A DNA stretch of 64,000 nt from Aphis gossypii (lineage: Eukaryota; Arthropoda; Insecta; Hemiptera; Aphididae): positions 20,584,001-20,648,000 of the forward strand of contig NC_065532.1 of NCBI RefSeq assembly GCF_020184175.1, written 5' to 3'. Both the position numbers and the translations under genes were made by a program. The notes beneath the pieces are model-generated. The model did not search any database. It worked only from the letters and a program-made list of their open reading frames with translations, and had not been told where the DNA came from. Below, one piece after another: positions 34,915 through 45,682 of this stretch. Within the stretch, counting starts at the first letter, position 1. Each line of letters opens with the position of its first letter.

Positions 34915-37320
34915 AGATTGTTGATAATGTAATGCTATCCACCGAGCTTCACTCAGAATCGTTTTTGTTAGCAATGGTATACTGTTGCTCACAGATAAAA
35001 ATTAAATAACCTTATGTATCCCACCTTCCCGACTTTTTTTATTCTTTATTTTAAAACTCAATATTTATATACGAGATGGAAATCTAATTTTTATACGTAA
35101 ATTCGTTTCATGTCATTTTGATTCCATTTTGAAGCCATTTTTTTTTTTTTTTACGTAAATACTTTGCTTTTTTTATTGATATTCAATTATTCTAGCAGTG
35201 GTTTTTAGATTCTGAACGGAGTGAAGAATGTATTGATTTTACAATGATGTATGTTTTTTTTTTTGTTTTTTTTTTTTTTTTTGTTTTTTTTTTTTTTTTT
35301 GTGTCTGTGTACAGCATAACTAGTCGAAATAATGCTCCAATTTCAAACAATGGGGGTGGTTTCCGATGTAAAAGTGAATATCCTTGGTGCATTATAGAGG
35401 TAAAAAGTTAACATTTTCCAACAGTTTTCAAAAAAATCGAGAAAAACAAAAAAAAAATGACGGAAAAACGGCAATTTTTACGCAAAACCAGTTTTCGACC
35501 AAATCGATTTTTTTTTATGGTTGTAATTCAAAAACTAATCACTGAAAATACTTGAAATTTTCACCAAATGTTAATGTCAGTGGTATCTGTATATAGTTAA
35601 ATTTTCAAAAAATTTTGACTTTTTTTGAGTTATTTATAGACCACTGAAATTTTCGATTTTTTTGAGAAATTTTTTTTAAAGTGTCGATAAAAAATTTTTG
35701 GATGACCAAAAAGTTTTGAAAATTTAATACAAGGTTCCTTATGAGTTGTTTTTATTGTAGCTAAAAAAAATTAAAAATCGTTAGTCACAATTTTTTTTTA
35801 TAAGAGTTTATAGTTCAAATTTTTACGAAATCTGTCGAAAACGCGAAAATTTGCAAGTAATTTTGAAGTTGAAAAATCATAAAATTTTTTTCTTTTATAA
35901 CTAAGTTTTGAAAATTTGGTACAAGGTTCTCCATACATTTTTCTTCAAATATCTGTAAAAAAAACTCTACCGGATTCAGACAAAAAATTTTTATGAGTGT
36001 TTGAAATTTAAATTTTTACAAAACCGCGTTAAATAACGGTTTAGCCTCAAACGATTTTTGATATTTGTTATAATTCAAAAAGTATAAGTCGTAGATACTT
36101 GAAAATTTTACCAGTTATTTAGATTGGCATTTTATTTACTTGATTTAATTTTCAAAATATTTTGAGTTTTTTTGAGCTATTTATAGACAACTGAAATTTT
36201 CAATTTTTCTGAAAAATTTTTTTTGAAGGGTCGATAAAATTTTTTTGGCCCTATCAAAATACTTGAAAATTTTATACAAAGTTCCTCATATATTATTCTT
36301 ATAGTGATTAAAAAATTATAAGAATACATAGGCACAATTTTTTTTTATTAGCATTTGAAGTTCAAATTTTGACGAAAATTCGTCAAAATTATGAATATTT
36401 GCAAATTATTTGAAGTTGAAAAATCATAAAATTTTTTGTGTTTATAACTAAGGATTAAAAATACAACACTAAGTTTTCCATAAGTTTACCTTCAAGTATC
36501 TATAGAGAAAACTCGAAGCATCATTATAGGAAAAATTTTAAGTGCGTTTGAATTTTAAATTTTAACGAAATAGCGTAACGATAACGATTTATCCTCAAAC
36601 GATTTTAAATATTTGTTATTATTCAAAAAGTATAAGTCGTAGATACTTGAAAATTTTACCAGTTATTAAGATTCGCGTTTTCTTTACGTGATTTAATTTT
36701 CAAAATATTTTGACTTTTTTTGAGCTACTTATAGACAACTGAAATTTTCAATTTTTCTGAAAATTGTTTTTTTATGTGTCGATAAAATCTTTTTGGCCCT
36801 ATCAAAATACTTGAAAATTTAATACAAAAATCCTCATAAGTTATTATTATAGTGATTAAAAAATTATAAGAATACATAGGCACAATTTTTTTTTATTAGC
36901 ATTTGAAGTTCAAATTTTGACGAAAATTCGTCAAAATCATGAATATTTGCAAATTATTTTGTAGTTCAAAATTCATAAAATTGTTTGTATAGGTAGCTAA
37001 GAGTAGAAAATTTAATACAAGATTTTCCATAAGTTTTGCTTCAAAAAGCTATAGAGAAAATTTTAAGAGTCATTATAGGAAAAATGTTTTGAGCGTTTGA
37101 GTTTTAAATTTTTATGAAATCGGAATATTTGTTTCAAAATAGAATATATGACAATATTTAATTATAATATATTATAGACTGACAAATCATCTCCGTTCAG
37201 AATCGTTTTTCGTATACAATGATACTTATCATTGCATTCAAATTTAATCTACCCTAGTCCGAGGTCTACCCCACCCCCTAATGTACAGCAGAGCGGTACC
37301 CACTTGCCGACTTTTTTTAT
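34915..37320 (+). repeat. Long repeat with three internal ~550-bp units
   Basis: There are three tandem, diverged units. The anchor TCAAACGATTTT ... AATTCAAAAAGTATAAGTCG occurs at about 36047 and again at about 36596 (spacing ~549), with a more diverged copy near 35500. Each unit also contains TTTTTGAGCTATTTATAGAC-like, GTCGATAAAA and TTGAAATTTTCAATTTTTC-like text. The array is bounded by related modules: CAGAATCGTTTTT at about 34954 and again at 37199, with CCCGACTTTTTTT at 35026 and GCCGACTTTTTTT at 37307. Near the left, GATTCTGAACGGAGTGAAG (35208) and two poly(T) runs (35247-35300) occur. No open reading frame crosses it. Other copies lie at 22.4, 28.9 and 63.1 kb, so it is an interspersed family, class unknown. 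Confidence 0.8.
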
Positions 37321-39243
37321 ATTTTTATTATGCTATTGGAATAAATAACAAAAAATAATAAGAAATGTAAAAACCCAGATTGCTGACTAAATGATTATTA
37401 TTATAGGTATTGGGTTATTATTATTTTCGTTATCGGCATGATTATTAAATGACGTATAGAATATAGATTATCGATCTGCATAAATGCATAATAATTAATA
37501 TAGCCCTCGCCCCTCAGTACCTATTCGGTCAGTGTGCCTATAGCATCTATAACGACCATTTCAAAATTTAAGTTTAATTAAAGTTAGTGTTATAATTTGA
37601 AACAATGAAACCTCTTGTATGAAGTATGACTGATCACTTCAGTGGATATATATTATAGTTCGTTTTCTATGTTTAAAAATATTCTTTCGGACAATAGTCA
37701 GTTTTACTATTGCAAATCTAGGGAAATACATGGAAGTTATTTCTTTTTTTTTAATTTCAAAAACCTATTGATTTTTCAATTTATTTTTATTCATTTTTAT
37801 AACTTGTTCATGTTAACTTTTAATCATGATTTCTTTTTTTGCATTTTTAAAAACGTATATACTTCTTTTTTAAAACAATCGCGTGTTTTTTTAGTTGCTT
37901 ATTATGCTTAAAAACCCGAGCCCTAATTATCAGGGTTTGCCTGCAACCCCGAAAGTTAAAATGGAACCGCAGATTAAGACGATTTAAACTCCGTACCTAC
38001 GTTTTTGGTCGACATGGTATTGGAAGATAGTAGGTTTGTATGGCATAACTTATAAGTTATAATGTACTTATAAAAAAATACCTATCATTCTCTGCTAATG
38101 TCTAGGTTCCCGTAATAAAACGTCTTGCTTTTAGTATGATGTTAAAAACCCGTGATATTTAAACTTTTTCTATAGTGACTAGAGTAGGTAGGTAATTAGT
38201 AATATTTATCATTATGATTGTTCTAAACAATAAAAGTATTAAAAGCAGAAATGTTCCATAAACTTTTACTTTGTATTTCTTATTATTATATTCGTTTGAT
38301 ATATTAGGTAGGTAACATTTCCATTACACATTTGAATAATATTATGTGGTATAGAACAATAAATTATTATATTGTAGAATGTAGTAAATTACGAACTGTG
38401 ATGAGTATGACGTAAAGGAGTTTGTGACGTTTGTGTAGTAATATTAGCTAATTAAAATATAAATATTAATATAGGTATATTTATTTTGAGTTCTTAAGAT
38501 ATCTTACGTAAAAATTGAGATAAATTTATGAAATTCAGGATCTAGATCCTTATGATTACATTTTTACCATACACCATACACCTATAAACTAATTGGTAAT
38601 TATACTAGTTTATAGGTGTATAATTTTTATTTTTTACCTCTTGTTGTCATCAGTCTTGATTGCTCTTATCAGTATTTAGTCTAAGAATCATAATATAATA
38701 TTATTCATAATACTGTTTAACTGTTACATTCTGTGCACAATCATAGATAATATCGTTGGTTCATAGAGAATACTTTCTCTATGACTCTATTCTTAAATCG
38801 GTAGTCTGTGATAAGGTGATTCAGTAAATTATGAAGAGGAGTATAAACATAATATATTTGAAATTTTTTTACTGCGAACTGTGCAGATCCATAAGTAAAA
38901 AACTTTGTGTTAACAATACTCGATGAAGTAGAATATTATGATCTTTGAATATTAGTTATTCTGTATGAGCCAATTATTGGGTATTCACATTTTTTTTTAA
39001 AATTTTTATTAATATTTAATTGTTTTTTTTATAATGTTTTTTAGCATTTAGCTCATATTTTATTTGAAAATATCCCAGTTATTTATGTTACTGTGTCAAT
39101 TACCACTTGTTAGTACTTAACTAGAAAGAAAAAAAATATAATGTATGATCATTTAACAAATTTACATAACATTACTCAAACTTTGCTTTAGATTTAATAA
39201 TGTAAAATTAGTGTATCGTAATTATTATTCTGGAGCATAACCA
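37321..39243. other. Intergenic / 5' region of the chimaerin gene
   Basis: Mostly AT-rich. A less AT-rich patch at 37500-37555 (CCCTCGCCCCTCAGTACC, TCGGTCAGTGTGCC) could be the chimaerin promoter and initiator. At 37880-37925 there is a transposon-like terminus (ends CCGAGCCCTA). At 38578-38621 there is a 13-bp perfect inverted repeat. No other gene recognised; the 89-residue frame at 37642-37911 is Phe/Lys-rich low complexity. Confidence 0.35.
38578..38621. repeat. 13-bp perfect inverted repeat
   Basis: ACACCTATAAACT and its reverse complement AGTTTATAGGTGT are separated by about 18 bases (AATTGGTAATTATACT in the loop). It may be the fused ends of a small foldback element. Confidence 0.6.
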
Positions 39244-42200
39244 ATGGAGAAAGAAGAACGTAAAGAAGTATATGGTAAGCATAACCAATTATTATTTTTG
39301 TCAATATGTTTTAAACTAATTGTTTAATGTCATTTTGGTTCTATTATAATGAACAAATATATTAAATAAGAAGATAATGTAATTTCATCATTTTTGTATT
39401 TACAGATACTCCAGTAACTGATGAAAATGGATCTCCTATCAGCATTGTTTGGAAACCTGATCGTATGTATTCATATTAAGTAAATAGTATAAGTAATGCA
39501 ATATATTAAATATTTACAACCATTACTATAGTTTACAAACTCCAACAAGAATCCCCTAAGCCTCAACCAGTATTTGCACCTAGCGCTGTGTCTGGATGTC
39601 CATTTTTCTACGGTCTTGAATATCACGGAGCAATGAATCATAAAGAAGCAAATTCATTGTTAACAGATGATGGTAACTATCTTATACGACTGAGTACCAG
39701 TTCAGACGATAAGATGTATACACTGTCATTAAAGTAAACAGAATTTTAATAATGATTTCATATGCTGTTAAGTATAAACAAACTTATTCATTTACATTTT
39801 TTTTAGAATATTTGGAAAAGTCCATCATTATAAATTATTTTATGACGGACAGCATTATGTGTCACAAAAACGTTTCAATACAATTAATGATCTTGTTGCA
39901 GATGGTTTGGTAAGTTAAATTAAGTATAATTATATGATATTTTAAGTAAAAATAAGGTTAGAATACTTCTACTGTAAATTATATAAAAATGCTCTTTTTA
40001 AAAAAATGAAAAAGTTATTAAGTTTTAATTAAATAAAATGTTTTAGCTTTCATAATTATTAAGAAATATACTTACCTACTTAGATAAAGTCCGATATATA
40101 TCTTTTTGATCTAATTATAAATTAATACATTTTAGTTAGTGTTCTTATGAATTGTTTGTATATTTTAGTTAAATGATTTTTAATAATTTAATATGGTTTA
40201 TATTTTATAATATTATTAATATGGCATAGGCTATTTAATATTTGATTTAGTCAATTGTATCAGTATCAGACATTAGGTTTACTTGTTTTAATTGTAGTAT
40301 AGCTTTTTCATGATGTTTTTTGTTCTTTTATTTAAAATATATATTTTTATTTTATATATTAAAATATTCCTATACTTTGGTTCACGAGAGAAAATAAACT
40401 GTCTCCCGGTCAAAACGTGTCCGATTTCAAGCATCTTTCACCTATCTGACATATCGTAATACGCCACATACTCACAAGTGGAGGAAACAGTGTAATGGAA
40501 CGACTGTTGCCTTCAGTCTACATGCGCGAAACAATTAACTTCTTGTGTGGGCTAGAGTATAGAAATATTGTTGTTTGTATTGATTTAAATTAAATCATTT
40601 TTCTATTGTATTGTTTTTAAATTCATATAAGTTTTGTTTATATAATAGGTGACATTGTATATGGAATCTAAAGCTGGAAAATACATCTATTTAATGCATA
40701 GCTTAATAAGTTATGAGAAAAGCCCTTATATGACATTAAATAAACTTAAACGTAAAACAATCAAAAAACTAAAACCAAGGCAGTTAAATTGTGAAGAAGT
40801 AGTGGATTACGACAAACCTCACAATTTTAAAACACATAACTTTAAAGGACTTAATTGGTGTGAGTTGTGTAGTAATTTTTTATGGGGTTTTACTCAGCAA
40901 GGAGTAAAATGTGAAGGTATGTATAAATGTTAAGATGTTGTTTTTTAAATTTATTATTTACAATCAACATTGTTTTAGATTGTGGTTTCAGTGCACACTT
41001 TAAGTGTTCTGAAAAGTTGCCACCGGATTGTTATCCAGATTTAAAATTGTTTCGAGGCGTTTTTGGTATTGATTTAACTACTCATGTTAAGGCCTATAAA
41101 ACAAATAGACCGTTTGTTGTAGACAAATGTGTTGAAGAAATTGAAAGGCGTGGCATGTCTGTTGAAGGAATATACAGAGTATCTGGTTTTCAAGAAGAAA
41201 TGGATAGTTTGAGATTAGCCTTAGATAAAGGTAGGATTTCAATTAATTTATAATTTTATGTATTCAAAAGTTACATTTAAACAATTATTTGTATAAATTT
41301 TAGTATAAAAAATTTCATTTTTAGAAAAATAATTGTTCTAGAACAGTTGTAAAAAAATATTATTGCTACTAAAATATATTATAATAATTTTTTTCAGATG
41401 GTAAAGGAACAATAATGGATGATCAAGCTTATGAAAATATTCATGTAGTAGCAAGTATTTTAAAAATGTACCTCAGATTGCTTCCAATACCATTAATCAC
41501 ATATGATGTTCATCCCTTAGTTATAAAAGCTTTAGGTAGGTAAACATGTTAATTTTTAGATTAGTATATTTAAAACATTTTATTTTTTTTTAGAAATTCA
41601 AATGTCTTGGGAAAGATTAGCCGAGTTGAGAACTGCTTTGAAAAAATTGCCTCCAGCACACTACAACACTTTAAGCTATTTAATGGCTCATTTGCACAGG
41701 TAAATGATTATTATCATTAATTTATAGCCCAACTAAAAAATCTCATTAATGAGTACATTTCTTAGCTTGAATAGATTATATTATGTTTATGTATTTTAAT
41801 AATATTCATAAGTTGGGTTGGGATTTCGCTGCACTTAGCATTTTTTTCTGAAGCTTTCTGTACGAAGCTTGTTTTATTACAAATATTTTTTAGGTATTCT
41901 TAAAGTAGAATAAAAAATTTTATTTTTTCATTTTTGGATAATTTTAAGGTCATTTTTCTCATTTTTTAGGGCATTTTAGGGGGTTTCAAGTAATTTTTGA
42001 TGTTTTTGAATTTAAAATATTATTAAAGAAGTGAAAATATATCATGCATAATTTCCAATTTCATATTTAATCCTTTTATTTTATTTTTAGGGTGACTTTA
42101 CGATTAGATGAAAATAAAATGACTGCTCAAAATCTAAGCACCGTTTTTGCTCCAACTCTTATGCCAATGCCTGATTTAATTGATTTCAAAGGTACAATAC

Positions 42201-42268
42201 CAGACATGAATCGCGATATAAGTGCATTACATATGATTATTGAAAACCAAAATGCAATTTTTAACTGA
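39244..42268 (+). CDS. Chimaerin-type RhoGAP (SH2-C1-RhoGAP)
   Basis: Nine exons: 39244-39274, 39406-39462, 39532-39733, 39807-39909, 40649-40916, 40979-41230, 41398-41535, 41594-41699, 42091-42268; 1,335 nt, 444 residues (human alpha2-chimaerin 459). Domains in order: SH2 (~residues 45-130, YHGAMNHKEA, YLIRLS with the phosphotyrosine-binding Arg); C1 (HNFKTHNFKGLNWCELC ... CSEKLPPDC, with exact H-x12-C-x2-C-x13-C-x2-C-x4-H-x2-C-x7-C spacing, so diacylglycerol/phorbol-type); RhoGAP (GIYRVSG with the arginine finger, LRLLPIPLITYDV, NLSTVFAPTLM). Chimaerins switch off Rac at diacylglycerol-rich membranes and act in axon guidance; Drosophila RhoGAP5A is the likely counterpart. The first exon adds only ten codons and an upstream non-coding exon is possible. 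Intron 4 (39910-40648) contains a GC-richer patch. Confidence 0.93.
40380..40560. other. GC-richer patch in chimaerin intron 4
   Basis: The sequence is clearly less AT-rich than the rest of the intron (CTGTCTCCCGGTCAAAACGTG, CTCACAAGTGGAGG, CTACATGCGCGAAAC). It lies directly upstream of the C1-domain exon and downstream of the SH2 exons. It could be an internal promoter or an inserted repeat; the sequence alone does not decide. Confidence 0.3.
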
Positions 42269-42976
42269 CATTTTACAATAGTTTATGGAAAATTATTGTG
42301 AAACAAATGCAATAACCTTTTTTGTTTTACTCAATTCAGTATTACCTATTTTATAACAAATTTTTATTATTATTTTAAAATTAATATTTTATATGGATTT
42401 TTTTTTATTCCCTACTATATTTTTATATTTAGTAAAGTATGTATTTAACATTTTGTTATTTCATTTGGGTATATTTTTTTATTATTGTGTGATTTTTTTT
42501 TTTATGTTTTATAAAAATATATATTTCCTAGTTTACATTATTTTTATAATTTATAACAAGATAATTAATAAAATAGTTTTGTGATTAAATTTTGCGGGAG
42601 AAAAAAATCGAAGTATTATTAAGAAGTGGTCATTGGTAATATTATTAATTATAATATAAACTAACTAACTAACAAAAAATTAAAGAATAAATTAATTGAA
42701 GTACAACCTAATCAAATCAAGGTTGTTTTATTACAAACTTTATTTATAAACTGATGTTTTATATCATTTAATTACTATTATAGAACATTGTTAATAATTA
42801 TTACTTATTAAGTAATTGTTAGTTCTTGGAAACACTTAAAAATATATTAATTATTGATTGATCATAATCATAAATGTAAGTATTATGCAGTATGCTATTA
42901 TATAAACAGTGTAATTGGAGTAAATTGTTGACTATTCAGCAGATTTTAATTTTATTTTCATGATTCTGTGTTGTGA

Positions 42977-43004
42977 CCATAGATATTAAAGAATATCTAT
43001 GGTT
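42977..43004. repeat. Short perfect stem-loop
   Basis: ACCATAGATATT, AAAG, AATATCTATGGT: a 12-bp perfect stem with a 4-base loop. It may be a foldback relic; there is no flanking T-run to suggest a terminator. Confidence 0.6.
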
Positions 43005-43336
43005 GTGACTCACATCCAACTTTAAACAGATTCCCATAATGTCATATTAGTATATGATATTTATCTTTATTGCTTATTAATTATTATTATTATTTCATAT
43101 TAGATCTGAAGGTTTCAATAACCAAGTTATCAGCCTAAGTACATTAAGTATATACTTACCTCTTAAAAGATTCTGGTACCCAACATTTTAAATTTTAATG
43201 GATATATTTATCATAGTAATTATACTTTATATCATCGATACTGGTAGTTTTAAAAAAATTATAAATGCAGCAGGGGGATCATTCATTCCCAGATATTTTT
43301 TTTTCAGATATTCCTAGTAAAACATGGTCATTTGGT

Positions 43337-43529
43337 GCACGCCAAATTGTGCCAAATTTGTGCTACGCTGCTATATTTTTATGATATTGCATCATTCGCT
43401 CTGCCATCTCAAATGTTAATCGTCAAAACAATAATGCACTATCATGCATTGGTTGTTAATTGCCTACATAAGTATCTCATAAAATTATTTGTGCACTACC
43501 TTATGTAAATCTCACGAGCCACCACTGTT
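43337..43529 (-). mobile_element. Partial copy of the MITE B family
   Basis: On the minus strand it begins CAGTGGTGGCTCGTGAG and continues TACATAAGGTAGTGCACAAA. This matches the right terminus of MITE B (CAATGGCGGCTCGTGAG, ATAAGGTGGTGCACAAA) with few changes. The opposite end and target duplication could not be found, so the copy is one-sided or diverged; the left coordinate is approximate. Confidence 0.6.
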
Positions 43530-44665
43530 CTTTTAGATTTTTTATTGTTGATAATTCTTCCCATGATCTAAATTCTTACATTGGTAATGTGTGTTTATTT
43601 TTATGACCATAATGGTTTTATCATGGCCAAGTATACTTAGCCCTAGGTTTTACAATTATGATGTTTTTTTTTTATTATTATTCATTTAGCATCTGATATT
43701 ACTTTACATTCAAATAACCAACTTGTGTTAGATAAAGACAGATAATTACTGCTTTCAATCCTCTTAATGGAAAAAGCAGAAATAACCAAAAACCTTTATG
43801 AGGCTAAAAACTGTAAGTAATTTAATTCTTGTATGTCTTTATTTTTTGATCAAATCTTCAATAAATCGACAACCCCAGTCCCATTAAAATAGACTAGTGT
43901 GGTTCTACTATAATTTGGCAATTTGAAATGAAAAATTCTGATAATTTTTTAAAAATAATGTAAAAAGTAGATAAATGCCAAGTAGGTAACACTTAATAGT
44001 GTTACCTGCAAATAGATAACTATGATCATAAAAGAAAAAATAATTTACAAAATTGTAAAAGAAATTAAATTTTTTAAATTGATAACACCTATACAAATGT
44101 TTATAATATTTATTAATGTATTAATATATTATAGGTACAATTTTAAAACAGTTATAAAAATAATAATAACAACATAACATTTATATTGGTAAAAAATTAA
44201 TGCAAAACTTGAGTTTAATAAATGTGGTACATTATACAAACATGGGTGCAATTCAAAGAATGCTTGGGTGGTATTAGTAATCTCAATTTAAAAATTAGCA
44301 TCCTTTATAGTTTATATTGATGTAAAGATCACTGTATATATATATATATAAAGATTGTAACCAGATATAAGAGTATTATTTTAAAATTAAAATGGTTAAT
44401 TTTAATTTTAATTATAACGCCCTAAGAATTCTGATCTTAAGCACCCTCATATTTTTTTTTTATTCAAATTGCACTTATGTATATAAAAACAATAAAAATA
44501 TTTGTATAATAATAAATAAGTTCTAATCATGTTTATATAAAATTAGGACAGACAAAATAAATCTTAAATATTTTATGAAAATAAGTAATGATAATTAAGA
44601 TATAACCATTTTTTTTTTTTTATAGGTATTTAGTTTGATTTATGGCAGAATAAAACTAAATGTCT

Positions 44666-45682
44666 TCAACTTAATAATATACAAATTGCACGAAGTAACT
44701 CTACTGCAGCAATATATGTAGCCTGTTCAATGGTATCAGCTTCACCCACACCAATAATAGGAGGGTATACACTTTCTATAATAAGTATACAATTACGTTT
44801 TTTGAGTGCTACATCAACAAACATTTCTTCTACGGGTACTGAAGTCAGGCTCATTTCATTTTCAGTGACAATTTTATATAAAACGTCAAAAGGTTCAGGT
44901 ATTTCCAATTCACCATTTTTGCGATACTGATTCATAACCTTATCTAGTGTATCCGAGTTAATAAATTCAGATTTTTTAAAAAGCAAATGATAGTTGGTGA
45001 AATCTTCATCCATAGGCATAGGTTTTTTTAAATGATCTGATTTGAGAAGTTCAACTTGTTCCACGATTTTCATGGAGTCTGATCCTAGTGATGCCCCTTC
45101 CATAACTAGTGATTTGTCAATGGACATTAATCTGTTTACCATCTGAACAGCAGCCAAATGTTTGGCCTGTTTTTTGGTTTTGTGTATTGCTGTTTCAATC
45201 ATTTTAGCTACTTGACAACTCATAGTAAATAATTTAGCATGGGCTTGTCCTTCTTCTCTAACTAGATTAAATTCAGGCAATCCTAGTCTATTATTTGTAC
45301 AAATGTCATTCAATTGTCCAACAGCATTAACTTTAATATTGTTATCAAATGGAGATACCACATGATTATCAAAATCCCATTGTTTAAAATCAGTATTCAA
45401 TAATTGGGGTTTATCATCAATCATTAATTTAAGAAGATTTAATGCAGCCACATGTTTAGCTTCTTTTTTGGAAGACCCTTCACCTACAGCTACATAATCA
45501 CCCATACTTAAGCTATACTTAAAGCTGACCTTACTATGAGCAATACCATTATGTATGAGATCATATTGAGGAACAAGGCGATTTTTAGCCGCATACTCTT
45601 GTACAATAGAGGCTGGAGTTTTGTTTAATGAACTTATGTGTGCAGCCTTATTTTGCAGATCTAATCCCATATCTTCATTCAT
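44666..45682 (-). CDS. dsRNA-binding protein of the Loquacious/TARBP2/R2D2 family
   Basis: One uninterrupted coding exon of 338 residues (MNEDMGLDLQNKAAH). dsRBD1, residues ~21-88: TPASIVQEYAAKNRLVPQYD ... GEGSSKKEAKHVAALNLLK. dsRBD2, ~121-188: NDICTNNRLGLPEFNLV ... HKTKKQAKHLAAVQMVNRL. Both have the KK-x-AK helix that binds dsRNA. A third, C-terminal domain (~265-336) lacks that motif, as in the Dicer-binding third domain of Loqs/TRBP. These proteins partner Dicer in miRNA or siRNA processing. The minus-strand sequence just before the ATG is TTATTTTTAG|AAAATG, a good acceptor, so the 5' UTR is probably spliced from an exon near 46.4-46.8 kb. It faces away from NBAS. The uninterrupted coding region is unusual in this intron-rich window. 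Which family member it is cannot be settled here. Confidence 0.85.
   Translation of the reverse strand: MNEDMGLDLQNKAAHISSLNKTPASIVQEYAAKNRLVPQYDLIHNGIAHSKVSFKYSLSMGDYVAVGEGSSKKEAKHVAALNLLKLMIDDKPQLLNTDFKQWDFDNHVVSPFDNNIKVNAVGQLNDICTNNRLGLPEFNLVREEGQAHAKLFTMSCQVAKMIETAIHKTKKQAKHLAAVQMVNRLMSIDKSLVMEGASLGSDSMKIVEQVELLKSDHLKKPMPMDEDFTNYHLLFKKSEFINSDTLDKVMNQYRKNGELEIPEPFDVLYKIVTENEMSLTSVPVEEMFVDVALKKRNCILIIESVYPPIIGVGEADTIEQATYIAAVELLRAICILLS

Larger units (their letters stand above)
42269..44665. other. Intergenic region between chimaerin and the dsRNA-binding protein gene
   Basis: Holds the chimaerin 3' UTR, a palindrome at 42977-43004, a MITE B relative ending at 43529, a TA run at 44336-44351, and the 3' UTR of the convergent gene. 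No other coding sequence recognised. Confidence 0.4.

Noticed and set aside
35020..37316. CRISPR-like or centromeric satellite array at the 35-kb repeats
   Set aside because: Units are ~550 bp and diverged with no short spacers. The copy count here is three, and related copies are dispersed rather than in a long array.
37642..37911. 89-residue plus-strand frame
   Set aside because: It is Phe-rich low complexity from T-rich sequence, next to a transposon terminus.
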